Positions 52,217 through 61,015 of a stretch of DNA of 64,000 nucleotides are shown one piece after another. The stretch is from an uncultured Bacteroides sp. (GTDB taxonomy: Bacteria > Bacteroidota > Bacteroidia > Bacteroidales > Bacteroidaceae). The notes beneath the pieces were generated by a model, which saw only the letters and a list, made by a program, of their open reading frames with translations, did no database searches and was not told the DNA's origin. Made by a program: the position numbers and the translations under genes. The stretch is taken from NCBI GenBank assembly GCA_900553815.1, contig USEY01000005.1, positions 1 through 64,000 on the forward strand, read 5' to 3'. Position 1 is the first letter of the stretch. Every line of letters starts with the position of its first letter.

Positions 52217-53737
52217 TCAGTCTATTAACGGATTAACCAGTATTTCGTCCATGAATACTTCACTGTCAATAGCAAAAGCCACCTTCAGATAACGTGCCTT
52301 ACAGCATAACTCTCCCAGTCTCACCACGTCAATCCACGCATCATGCCTTGCATTGGGGAAAGTTGGCGCATCCGTTATGCCCAGCAGACTATAGTCTGTC
52401 CCATCCTGCGAGGCAAAAAGATAAACCTTCAAGGGCAATGCTATGCCACGAGACTGATAGTTCAGCATGCGTAACACCACTTCATTGACCATTGACGCCT
52501 GCTTCATGTCCAGCACAATCTCATGATAGCCTTTACCAAGCTTGAGCCAACAGCTGTCTTGCGTACTCTCGCTTGCCATCTTTCCATCGGCCAGCCGCTT
52601 CAAATCGGCACTTCCCATCACCCAATCGGGTGTGGCTGTATTGACCAATCGCCCTGTCAGCGCTGCTTCCTGCAACTTCCAGCACCGGTCACCACGTTTC
52701 CATGCACTATAGTCGTCATAAACCCGTCCTGACCATAAAGGCTGTCCCAATTGATAAACTGAAGACGGATTCTCTACGATACCACAAAGCATAAACGACA
52801 CAATACGGTCGACACCGGCTGCCGAGGCAGCCACCTGCTGTGCCAGCAAACGCGGATAAGCCGCAGGTATCAAGGCAGAAGTACGATCGTTGGTGTTTCC
52901 CTCCCACGTAAAGGTCTCGCAATTAGCCCAGAACTCTATCGGCAGGCGGTTGTGTATCTCACGCAGGCGCTTCCAGTTCTCGCGCAGCTTGACCAACGGA
53001 AATTCCTCGCGAACACAGCCCACTTCATCCTGATAGGCTATAATGTCCACCTTCAGTTGCGACAGGCGCTTTTCAAAATCGGGGTTGTCAAAGTCGGCAC
53101 AAAACAAGCCATAGGGCGAAATCATAATCTTCTTGCCCGGCGTCAGAGAGCGTGCACGGCTTGTCAGTGCATTCACCGCCTCCACCGCATGTTCGGAAAG
53201 TACAGGCCCCAAACAATCTTCAACCGGTAAATACCAACCATAGAGAGCCTTATGTCTGCCATATAGAGAGGCCAGTTCTTCCATCATGTCGAGCTGCCGC
53301 TGCTTGATGGCTGGGTCGCGCAGATTGTCGTCCTGGTTCTTAGCCCATCCTGTACTCATGAAAACTTTCATATCCAGTTGTGCAGCCATGTCCATAATGG
53401 CATCAACCGGACTTTCCTTGCCTTCGGCATAGACATGAGGCATCAGTTTGGACGGATAATAAGCCTCACCTTCGTTGGCAACCGCCATAAACACCAGGTA
53501 TTCAACTCCCATATCCGCCAATTCCTTCACCTTCTGCCGCCACAAGTCCGGGTCGGTATTGTCAAGATACTGTGGATTGGTATATTTGTTGCGCACATCC
53601 TGATAAGCCAGATTTATCCAGGTACCAGTTATAGGTTTAACTGGATAAACATCAGCATTCTGCCCTCTCACCCCACCTACGAGCCAGGCAAACAAGCAGC
53701 ATAAAGCTATCTTCCACTTAACAAATTCACTTCTCAT
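52217..53737 (-). CDS. Exported DUF4434 glycosidase-like protein with C-terminal discoidin-like domain
   Basis: 506 residues with a signal peptide ending near GGVRGQ. The N-terminal 330 residues are a TIM-barrel-like DUF4434 domain (GTWINLAYQDVRNKY, VEYLVFMAVANEGEAYYPS, YGWYLPVEDCLG, MISPYGLFCADF, VDIIAYQDEVGC). From about 365 a galactose-binding/F5-8C-like beta-sandwich follows (CWLKLGKGYHEIVLDMKQASMVNEVVLRMLNY). It is probably a periplasmic or surface glycan hydrolase or binding protein. It is the last gene of the PUL segment on this strand, 24 bp after the DUF5009 gene. Confidence 0.82.
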   Translation of the reverse strand: MRSEFVKWKIALCCLFAWLVGGVRGQNADVYPVKPITGTWINLAYQDVRNKYTNPQYLDNTDPDLWRQKVKELADMGVEYLVFMAVANEGEAYYPSKLMPHVYAEGKESPVDAIMDMAAQLDMKVFMSTGWAKNQDDNLRDPAIKQRQLDMMEELASLYGRHKALYGWYLPVEDCLGPVLSEHAVEAVNALTSRARSLTPGKKIMISPYGLFCADFDNPDFEKRLSQLKVDIIAYQDEVGCVREEFPLVKLRENWKRLREIHNRLPIEFWANCETFTWEGNTNDRTSALIPAAYPRLLAQQVAASAAGVDRIVSFMLCGIVENPSSVYQLGQPLWSGRVYDDYSAWKRGDRCWKLQEAALTGRLVNTATPDWVMGSADLKRLADGKMASESTQDSCWLKLGKGYHEIVLDMKQASMVNEVVLRMLNYQSRGIALPLKVYLFASQDGTDYSLLGITDAPTFPNARHDAWIDVVRLGELCCKARYLKVAFAIDSEVFMDEILVNPLID

Positions 53738-53761
53738 AAACCTGAAATTAAACGTCTGATA

Positions 53762-55162
53762 TCAAGTCCGCCAAAACCACTTGATACGGGTAAAAAAGAT
53801 AGTAACCAGCAGCGACAGGGAAGTAAGCAGCAGCCCTTGCATAAATCCCAACCAGGGATTGGAATGCAAATAAGACAACAAAGGAAACAGCCCGGTCATC
53901 TGCAATACAGGTATCACCAGCAAATCGCCGGCCACATAAGCAATCATCGGATTCTGACCTGACATGACAAGCCACGAGGTAGACTTCCGACAATGAAAAT
54001 AATCGCACAGGATGTGAAATGCTATCAAAGCCATGCAGGCCAGACCTGAAGTAACAAAGAAGTAGCTGAAAGTGGCCACATCCTTCTTTATACCACCTTG
54101 AAACGGCTCCAGACACAAGCCCACCAACAACACGAACGCACCCATATTGAACAGCTCTTTCCACAACGAAGCACTGCCCGCCGATTTGCGCAACAGCCAC
54201 CAACCGGCCAAAAGCAACAGGATGTTCACAACCAGATTGACATGAAGCCACCGGTTATACAGTCCTACCAGATTGCACACAATGATTGCTACCGACAAAA
54301 ACAGAGCAACATAGGCTTTGCGGTCATTCTTATCCTCTCCTTCTTCGTGCCCTCGCCTGTTCATCCATTCCAGTAGGAAGTCACCGGCCAAACTGCCCGG
54401 CAGCACAATGAACAAGTACTTCAAGTAATCGAAACGATACATCCAGGGAACAGGAGTAAAGCCAAACAGAGTACTTGTCCAGGAACCTTCCACCTCACTA
54501 CTCAGTATAATACCGGCCAGCACCAACAGTACTGCAATGCGTGCCCACTTGTTATCCATCGTAAACAAATAAATGATGGAGCCGAAAATGGCCATATTGG
54601 CCAGTAACAGAATAATGATGTTACTGGTATACAAGCTAAACTCACGCCCATCTGCATAGTTCACCGTAAGCAGCATGACTACTGCCACCGCATAGGCTCC
54701 CAGCTTAACTGCCGTATGTCCCCATGCCGGCAAGGGAAAAGGTAAACGCATGAACATGGGAAACAAAACAGCAAAACAGGCTATGGCCAGCAGCCAGGCA
54801 CGCATGTCCTGCGGGCTACTCAGCATATAAGGGTAGAAATGCTGAATGAAGATGGCAAAAAACGTAAGTTGCACGCCACGCTTCAACGCATCATAAACCA
54901 GCCTCAACTCACTCTCTCCCTTTTCTTTCCGTTTACGAATGGAGAACGGGAATGCCGCCCCCATAGCAAACAGAAAAAAAGGAAAGACCAAATCCACCCA
55001 CGTCAGCCCCGGCAATTCGGGATTGAAGGCATGTGTGGGTGGCGGTGTCTGGGCATGGTACATCCATGCGGGCAGAATACTGCCCGCAACGGTGGCCGAA
55101 AGCACCATCGTCAGAATAGCATATCCACGAAGGGCATCCAACGAGTAGGCACGTCCTTTCAT
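53762..55162 (-). CDS. DUF5009 polytopic membrane protein (NagX/HGSNAT-like acyltransferase)
   Basis: 466 residues with about 11 hydrophobic segments. It starts with KGRAYSLDALRGYAILTMVLSATV and LPGLTWVDLVFPFFLFAMGAAFPFS, typical of the DUF5009/HGSNAT-related acyltransferase-like group that transfers acetyl groups onto sugars across the inner membrane. It probably modifies or transports a glycan intermediate of this PUL. Start at 55162, overlapping the preceding GHL10 stop by ATGA, indicates coupled translation. Confidence 0.82.
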   Translation of the reverse strand: MKGRAYSLDALRGYAILTMVLSATVAGSILPAWMYHAQTPPPTHAFNPELPGLTWVDLVFPFFLFAMGAAFPFSIRKRKEKGESELRLVYDALKRGVQLTFFAIFIQHFYPYMLSSPQDMRAWLLAIACFAVLFPMFMRLPFPLPAWGHTAVKLGAYAVAVVMLLTVNYADGREFSLYTSNIIILLLANMAIFGSIIYLFTMDNKWARIAVLLVLAGIILSSEVEGSWTSTLFGFTPVPWMYRFDYLKYLFIVLPGSLAGDFLLEWMNRRGHEEGEDKNDRKAYVALFLSVAIIVCNLVGLYNRWLHVNLVVNILLLLAGWWLLRKSAGSASLWKELFNMGAFVLLVGLCLEPFQGGIKKDVATFSYFFVTSGLACMALIAFHILCDYFHCRKSTSWLVMSGQNPMIAYVAGDLLVIPVLQMTGLFPLLSYLHSNPWLGFMQGLLLTSLSLLVTIFFTRIKWFWRT

Positions 55163-56505
55163 CGGCAAGCTCCTCCTTCTCTCATGCCTTCTTCCACCTC
55201 TTTCCAAAGATTCTTACTGATGATATGTACGATGTCAAACACCATCAGACCATCTGAAAGCTTCAGGTTCATGGCTATTGTCTTCGACAGTTTGGCCGGA
55301 TTGTCATAGAACTGGTCAACCAGGATTCCACCCATGAACTTATTATCTTTCAATATAGTGCGCAGGTGCTGGCACGAACCTTCCACACAATACCATGTAC
55401 CCGACTGTGCCTGGCTGTCTGTTTCGTTCCAAACGCTATGACCATTCTTCTGATATTCTTCTATCGTAATGTCCGTGTAGTAATTGCCGGTAGCATACAG
55501 GTCAATCAGTTCGGCATAGCCATAGTTTTTATACTCAGGAGTAGCCCAATCAAAATCCTTGCTGGGGTCGTAGTTTTTGCTGGCAAAGTTTACGCCCACC
55601 TCATAGTAAGAAGGATACCAGGCACCTGTATATGTACCAAACGAAATGTCGGGATTCACAGACTTTACTTCCTTACGGGCCAAAGCCATAAAATCGGTAA
55701 TTGTCTTTGTACGCCACTCAAACCACTTCAAAGCCAGCTTGCCACGTTTGGGCACAAACTTTCCGTCTGCTGTCTTTTCCCAAGTCAGGATGTCCTGCGG
55801 AAAGTTCTCTACCTTAGCGCCAATATACTCTTCAAACTTGCTGCGCGAAAGCGGTGAGAAGTCGGCACTGATGCCATCATAGCGTACACGGTCGAGCATC
55901 AGTCCGTCCAAATCGGGATATTTTCCAACCAACTCTTTCAGCACATTAAGAATATGCGTACGATATTCCTCGTTGAGCGGATTAATCATGGCCCCATACT
56001 TATGTTTTTCCTCCATGATAGAGATAATCCCTTTTTCAGGATTGTAAACCATGGACGCCCATTCCGGATGGCCGCTGTAGACCATACCACGGTCAAAATA
56101 ATTGTGACCGGCACAGAATACATTCAACGAAGCATGTACCTGTAATCCAAGCTTATGTCCCTGCTGAATGAAATAGCCCAGATAATCAAAGTCGCCACGC
56201 TTAGCACCATTCCACTCTTCCATACGTGGTGCATACTTGCTGTCATAGAGTACTTCACCGGTAATGGGACGTACGTCGACAATTGCATGTGTGAACCCGA
56301 GTGACTTTATCTTTTGCAAATAATAGTCAATGGAGTCTTTCTGATTGAAACGGCCAAAGTTGGCTTCGGCATCAAACCACATCAGTGCCGGCTTGACTGG
56401 CGTTTCTGACACTTCGGCCTTTTTCTTGGTTCCACCGCAAGAAGTCAACACAAGCATGCCCGAGGCAAGCAGTAAAAGAGACTTTTTCAAACTTAGTTTT
56501 TTCAT
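55159..56505 (-). CDS. GHL10-type (family 10-like) glycosyl hydrolase lipoprotein, copy 1
   Basis: 448 residues. The lipobox LVLTSCGG marks a lipoprotein. The barrel carries ALMWFDAEANFGRF, THAIVDVRPITGEVLYDS, LGLQVHASLNVFCAGHNYFDRG and LDGLMLDRVRYDGISADFSPLSRSKFEEYIG, the usual catalytic-region pattern of the GHL10 hydrolases (unrelated to classical GH10 xylanases). It probably acts on an undefined glycan in the periplasm or at the surface. It resembles the second copy at 61016-62422. Its end overlaps the DUF5009 gene. Start at 56505 (MKKLSLKKSLLLL). Confidence 0.85.
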   Translation of the reverse strand: MKKLSLKKSLLLLASGMLVLTSCGGTKKKAEVSETPVKPALMWFDAEANFGRFNQKDSIDYYLQKIKSLGFTHAIVDVRPITGEVLYDSKYAPRMEEWNGAKRGDFDYLGYFIQQGHKLGLQVHASLNVFCAGHNYFDRGMVYSGHPEWASMVYNPEKGIISIMEEKHKYGAMINPLNEEYRTHILNVLKELVGKYPDLDGLMLDRVRYDGISADFSPLSRSKFEEYIGAKVENFPQDILTWEKTADGKFVPKRGKLALKWFEWRTKTITDFMALARKEVKSVNPDISFGTYTGAWYPSYYEVGVNFASKNYDPSKDFDWATPEYKNYGYAELIDLYATGNYYTDITIEEYQKNGHSVWNETDSQAQSGTWYCVEGSCQHLRTILKDNKFMGGILVDQFYDNPAKLSKTIAMNLKLSDGLMVFDIVHIISKNLWKEVEEGMREGGACR

Positions 56506-56540
56506 TGGTATATACATGTTTTATTGATTAATACTTGTTT

Positions 56541-57956
56541 CTATTTTATGACTGCCCGAAAAGGAGCGGCCGGAAGTCCGGCGTTGTTTTGCAAAGTTCC
56601 GACCTTGTAGTTGCGAAAACAATAGCGCACTTCTACCGGACTCGGAACAGAATCGTTCCATACCTTTACCTTCGAACTTCCACCGATAATCTCTGCCTTG
56701 GCAGGATGTATATTACCTGCCTCGTCAACAAGCTCAAAGCCTTCTACCAACTGATTCTCGGGTCCAAGGCCATCTTCACCAAACTCAAAGTCTACCTCAA
56801 CCTGCCGGCCATTCATCTGACATTGCCGATAGATGGGACCTGAATAGGTAAAACCCTCCAAACCATAAGTACGTGCCAAAGCCCAATAAGCCAGACGCTC
56901 ACCTACCTTAATCTTATAAGGCGGATGGATAAACTTCTCGCTGCCGGCATCAGTGGTAATCACCATGCCTGTGCCGGGCACTTCGTGCATCAGTTCAAGC
57001 TGACATTGTCTGAAGAGAGCCCAATCGAACTTATCACTGCCTTCCGATTGCCAGGGAGCAATCTGGACATAATAGAACGGAAGTTCGGGTGACTGGAAAA
57101 AAACGCGCCACTCGGCTACCATGGCAGGAAAAAGTTTCTTATAGAGAGCTGGCGCCGGGCTGTTGGCCTCCCCCTGATACCAGATGACTCCCTTCACGGG
57201 AAAACCTTTCCACGGGTTGACCATGGCATTCCATAGCAGAGTCGGTGTGCCGGCCGGCCAACCGAATTCTGTAGCCTGCACATCGGGCAGCTCTACCTCA
57301 GCAAACTGCTCCAACGTCTCACGGCTCATCCAGGCTTCAATTTTCGAAGCACTCCAGGCACAATGTATCAATCCTACAGGTACATCAAGCGTACGTTGAA
57401 GTAAATCGCCGAAGAAATATGCAGTAGCACTGAAGTTTGCTACTTCCTTAGGCGAAAGTTCCGTCCAATATCCGTCAATACCCTCAGTCTTCGGAGTAGT
57501 GCTCCAGGCATTCTTCACAGTGTAGAGCCTCAGAGGACGTTTGGCATTAGCCGACACAATATAGGGCTGAGAGCCATAGACAGGCTGACCACGGAAACCT
57601 TTGACAGGCATCTCCATATTGGACTGACCGGAGCAGAACCAAACTTCACCTATCAGAATATTCTTTAATACCAACTTGTCACCATCGTTAAAGGTAATGG
57701 TATAAGGGCCACCATAGGCAGGAGTCTCCAGCGTCAGTGTCCACTGTTGCCCTTCCTGACGGTCGGCATAGACTTTCTTGCCGTTCCACGAAGCTACGGC
57801 ATACACTTTCTTACCTGTTGTTGACTGACCTGTGAAAACAACTTTTGATTGCTGCTGCAGCACCATACCGTCACCCCAAATGGAGGGGAGTGTTACTTTG
57901 GCATAGAGAGCTGACCACAGAAGCAGCAAGCTAAACAAACTAACTAATCTTTTCAT
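56541..57956 (-). CDS. Sialate O-acetylesterase-like (SASA/SGNH) protein
   Basis: 471 residues with a signal peptide (KRLVSLFSLLLLWSALYA). The SASA catalytic Ser lies in GEVWFCSGQSNMEMPV. IHCAWSASKIEAWMS, GVIWYQGEANSP and ITTDAGSEKFIHPPYKIKVGERLAYWAL (catalytic Asp/His part) follow. These enzymes remove acetyl esters from glycans before depolymerisation. It sits between the GHL10 copy 1 and array E, on the same strand as its neighbours. Confidence 0.88.
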   Translation of the reverse strand: MKRLVSLFSLLLLWSALYAKVTLPSIWGDGMVLQQQSKVVFTGQSTTGKKVYAVASWNGKKVYADRQEGQQWTLTLETPAYGGPYTITFNDGDKLVLKNILIGEVWFCSGQSNMEMPVKGFRGQPVYGSQPYIVSANAKRPLRLYTVKNAWSTTPKTEGIDGYWTELSPKEVANFSATAYFFGDLLQRTLDVPVGLIHCAWSASKIEAWMSRETLEQFAEVELPDVQATEFGWPAGTPTLLWNAMVNPWKGFPVKGVIWYQGEANSPAPALYKKLFPAMVAEWRVFFQSPELPFYYVQIAPWQSEGSDKFDWALFRQCQLELMHEVPGTGMVITTDAGSEKFIHPPYKIKVGERLAYWALARTYGLEGFTYSGPIYRQCQMNGRQVEVDFEFGEDGLGPENQLVEGFELVDEAGNIHPAKAEIIGGSSKVKVWNDSVPSPVEVRYCFRNYKVGTLQNNAGLPAAPFRAVIK

Positions 57957-58010
57957 ATCTTCCTTTCCTTTTTACATACTCATTTACACGGTTCTTTCAT
58001 CTTAAGAGTA

Positions 58011-58150
58011 AAGTTTCAGATTGGTTTCATTGGATGAAACCGGTAGTTTCAACGGATGAAACCATTAGTTTCAACGGACGAAACCAGTAGTTTCAACGGA
58101 TGAAACCGTTAGTTTCAGCAGATGAAACCATCAGTTTCAACGAATGAAAC
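58011..58150. repeat. Intergenic array E: seven unit positions, exact 22-bp period
   Basis: Units start at 58011 (left half degenerate), 58033, 58055, 58077, 58099, 58121 and 58143 (partial), each exactly 22 bp apart. The core is GATGAAACC-N4-AGTTTCAACG, in which GAAAC and GTTTC form an inverted repeat with five variable bases between them (CGGTA, CATTA, CAGTA, CGTTA, CATCA). The array lies in the 319-bp gap 57957-58275 inside the PUL. No gene was found in the gap. Confidence 0.92.
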
Positions 58151-58275
58151 TAAATTGCCCTGACTGAGTTTTCTGATAAACATTCCTGCCTGTTTGTGAG
58201 AACAAACTGCTGACAAATGCCGGATACCACAATTTAAACGAAAGGGCCGTATACTCATATAGAAATCTTTTCCTC

Positions 58276-60909
58276 TTATTTCAATAACTGACTAAATACA
58301 TTTCCAAAGCGGTCAGTTACCTTTATCTCTACTTTTGAAGTCTTACTGCGGGGAGTAGCTCTGAACAAATGACTGGTCTGCACCGGTGAAATCCAGTCAT
58401 ACTGCACTCTTTCCTTATCTGAGCAAATGGCCTCAGCATCGGGGTCATAACCGGTAAAACGGGTCATCTCGCCCATCCGTTTCCCATCTTCATACCATTC
58501 CACCTTCCATTTCTCATCCCAGTTCCATACATTGGCTATGATATCTTTGGGATACTCCCTGCTGGCACCCACAGGATAAGCCCGGAACTGATAATCCTTG
58601 GACTGGCCTGCACTCTTATAATACCACTTCACGTCCGTACCATCCACTTCATAAACGCCATATCCGGCCGGTGTGCCGTCCATACAAATGTCCGCCTTCC
58701 ACCAGATGCCACACACGGCAGCCGTGTTGTGTTCCATCAGTGAATCATTAAAGCAAACGTTCAGATTGAAATGCGTATGTCCCGAAATGATATGTGCATC
58801 ATATCCTTCCAACATCCGGTATAGACCGGAAGCATTGCTGGTTTCATCCTGCAATAAAGCATTCCACTGTAGTTTCGGAGTCAGACTGGTTGGGATATGT
58901 ACCACAACGAACACTGGACTTCCCTTTGCTACAAAACGTAAATCCTGCTCCAGCCAGGCAAACGTGCGTTCATCGATATAACCTATGTACTGATAATCGC
59001 GATTGACATAGAAACAGTTGTCAAGCACAATGTAGTGTGCCTTGCCTCTGTTGAAAGAGTAATAGATGGGACCAAAATAGTCTTCGAAAGTACGGTAAGA
59101 ATACTCAAAAGTGCGACCACCGTAAGTCATGTCATGGTTGCCAATAGCCCGATAAACCGGAATGTTCAAAGTCGATGACGCTTGTATGTATGAAGGAAAC
59201 AGTTGCGGTGAATCACCTACAATATCACCACAATCAATACCGAATACATCAGACTGACCGTCCGAAGTACGCAGCAATTCCTGTACATCCTGCAAATAGG
59301 CACGATAGCCTGCTATATCCTTCTCCGAAGTGGCCTGCACATCGGCCTGCACCAAGAATGTGTGACGGTTGTCGTCCTTCGGATTTTTCAGCAATTCAAA
59401 ATCATAGTCTTTTTCCTTTAACGAATCCAGTGGCAAATAAAACTGAGGTATTGTCTGCTCACTCACAGGAACCAGATAACCTGCTGGCGAACTGATGTAC
59501 ACAAAACGCGCTCCGCGGTTACGTTTCAACTCATACCGACCCTGTCCGTCAGTAGACACGCAGTCGAAACCATCAGTCACCACTACCCCAGCAATACCTT
59601 TTCCTTGACAAGTAACCCGTCCGCAGATTCGCTGTCCGAACAAATAGTCGGGCACGGTAACTTGTGTCTTCACCGACTCCGCTCCACACACGTTGTAAGC
59701 AGCTACTTCGTACGTGCCTGCCTCCCTGACAGTAAACGTTCCGAATGGCTCAGTCTCCTCCTTTTTGCGCTGGACATCACCTACCAATTGGCCTTCTTTA
59801 TATATATGGTAGCCTACAGCCTGCGGCTTGCTCTCGTCCTTCCACGACAAAAATACGCCCTGCTTTTCATTCTGCATCCAAGCCAACTGTGACACCGGCA
59901 AAGGTGTGACTAGAGATGGCAAGCAGCCCTTCTGAACATAATAAGTATAAGCTTCATGGAAAGCCGGATGGCGCAACCAAGGACTGTAATAGTGAGAATA
60001 GGCAAAACAAATGAACCCTGAAACGTATGGAGAGAGCAAATCCATCTGACGCTGAATCCTGTCTAAAGTCGCTGTTGTCCAAAAACGTTGGTCGAACATC
60101 TCTACATTGGCCACAAAACGAATGTGTGGAGTAGTCGGAATTACATCAGCCAAAGCAGAAAACCAGTCAGCCACTTCATCCAAGTTAAGGAAACCGGAAC
60201 CGATACAATCTTGCGGTGCAAAAATATCACCATCCTGAAAATGTGCATTAGTCAATACATACTTCCACATTTCAGCACACTGAGCCGCAGTACCATTCTG
60301 ACTGTTCATGAAAGGCGATAACAAGAATGGCATACCTTTGGTCTGCTGATGTAGATAATCCAGATTCATATTCAAAGCCTTGACAAGAAACTCCCGATGC
60401 ATCGGTGTCTTGCAATATGAATTATCTACTTCCCAAACCCAATACCAGCCATACATGGTATCTTTGTAGCGCGACTTATAGCGCCCTATCAACTCCTCAG
60501 CCACTTGATTTCCAAACTCCATCTGTTGCATAAGCCATTGCGGAGTAAAATCAGCTTTCCACCAGGCCTCATTGAAATTCAGTCCTACAAATACTTTAAA
60601 TCCTGCCCGGCGAGCATTGCGCAGACAGTTTTCAAGCAAATCGCTCTTATTGCCCGACACACCAGGCAGAGCCGAAGGATAAACTGCCGTAGTATTTCCC
60701 TCCTGGTCTGTATGAACGGTGTGCATGAAGATAACATATTCCATACCTGCCGCCTTGAGCGACTTGAACTCCTGCTTCCACCGGCTATCGTCCCACTGTT
60801 CTACCAGATATGGTTGGATGAAGGTAGCCTTAATCAACCGTTCGGAAGCCCTTGCACTGAAGGAAACCAACAAACAAAAAAAGAATAAAGAAAGTATTGA
60901 ATTCTTCAT
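58276..60909 (-). CDS. Fusion of DUF4434, FN3-like and metallophosphoesterase (MetallophosN/C) domains
   Basis: 877 residues with a signal peptide (KNSILSLFFFCLLVSFSARA). DUF4434 barrel at about 25-330 (IKATFIQPYLVEQWDDSRWKQEFK, YGWYWVWEVDNSY); FN3-like part at about 345-425 (QLAWMQNEKQGVFLSWKDES); MetallophosN-like beta domain at 430-515 (GRVTCQGKGIAGVVVTDGFDCVSTDGQGRYEL); calcineurin-like phosphoesterase at about 530-720 with GIDCGDIVGD, AIGNHDMTYGG, VVVHIPTS and IISGHTHFN all intact; MetallophosC-like end. It is paralogous in its first third to the DUF4434 protein at 52217. Together with GHL10 copy 2 it suggests phosphate removal linked to glycan turnover. Start at 60909. Confidence 0.85.
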   Translation of the reverse strand: MKNSILSLFFFCLLVSFSARASERLIKATFIQPYLVEQWDDSRWKQEFKSLKAAGMEYVIFMHTVHTDQEGNTTAVYPSALPGVSGNKSDLLENCLRNARRAGFKVFVGLNFNEAWWKADFTPQWLMQQMEFGNQVAEELIGRYKSRYKDTMYGWYWVWEVDNSYCKTPMHREFLVKALNMNLDYLHQQTKGMPFLLSPFMNSQNGTAAQCAEMWKYVLTNAHFQDGDIFAPQDCIGSGFLNLDEVADWFSALADVIPTTPHIRFVANVEMFDQRFWTTATLDRIQRQMDLLSPYVSGFICFAYSHYYSPWLRHPAFHEAYTYYVQKGCLPSLVTPLPVSQLAWMQNEKQGVFLSWKDESKPQAVGYHIYKEGQLVGDVQRKKEETEPFGTFTVREAGTYEVAAYNVCGAESVKTQVTVPDYLFGQRICGRVTCQGKGIAGVVVTDGFDCVSTDGQGRYELKRNRGARFVYISSPAGYLVPVSEQTIPQFYLPLDSLKEKDYDFELLKNPKDDNRHTFLVQADVQATSEKDIAGYRAYLQDVQELLRTSDGQSDVFGIDCGDIVGDSPQLFPSYIQASSTLNIPVYRAIGNHDMTYGGRTFEYSYRTFEDYFGPIYYSFNRGKAHYIVLDNCFYVNRDYQYIGYIDERTFAWLEQDLRFVAKGSPVFVVVHIPTSLTPKLQWNALLQDETSNASGLYRMLEGYDAHIISGHTHFNLNVCFNDSLMEHNTAAVCGIWWKADICMDGTPAGYGVYEVDGTDVKWYYKSAGQSKDYQFRAYPVGASREYPKDIIANVWNWDEKWKVEWYEDGKRMGEMTRFTGYDPDAEAICSDKERVQYDWISPVQTSHLFRATPRSKTSKVEIKVTDRFGNVFSQLLK

Positions 60910-60924
60910 AATATCATTATATAT

Positions 60925-60975
60925 AAAAGAAGCTGTCCTTTCAACTAAAGGAAATGCAAGAGACAGCTTCTTTTT
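60925..60975. terminator. Hairpin between GHL10 copy 2 and the DUF4434-metallophosphoesterase gene
   Basis: AAAAGAAGCTGTC (60925-60937) and GACAGCTTCTTTTT (60962-60975) pair as a 13-bp stem. On the minus strand it ends in TTTTATAT just after the GHL10 copy 2 gene, so it may attenuate transcription into the next gene. Confidence 0.7.
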
Positions 60976-61015
60976 GATTAAGTAGGGGGATGTGTTAAGT
61001 TTTAAATTAATCAAT

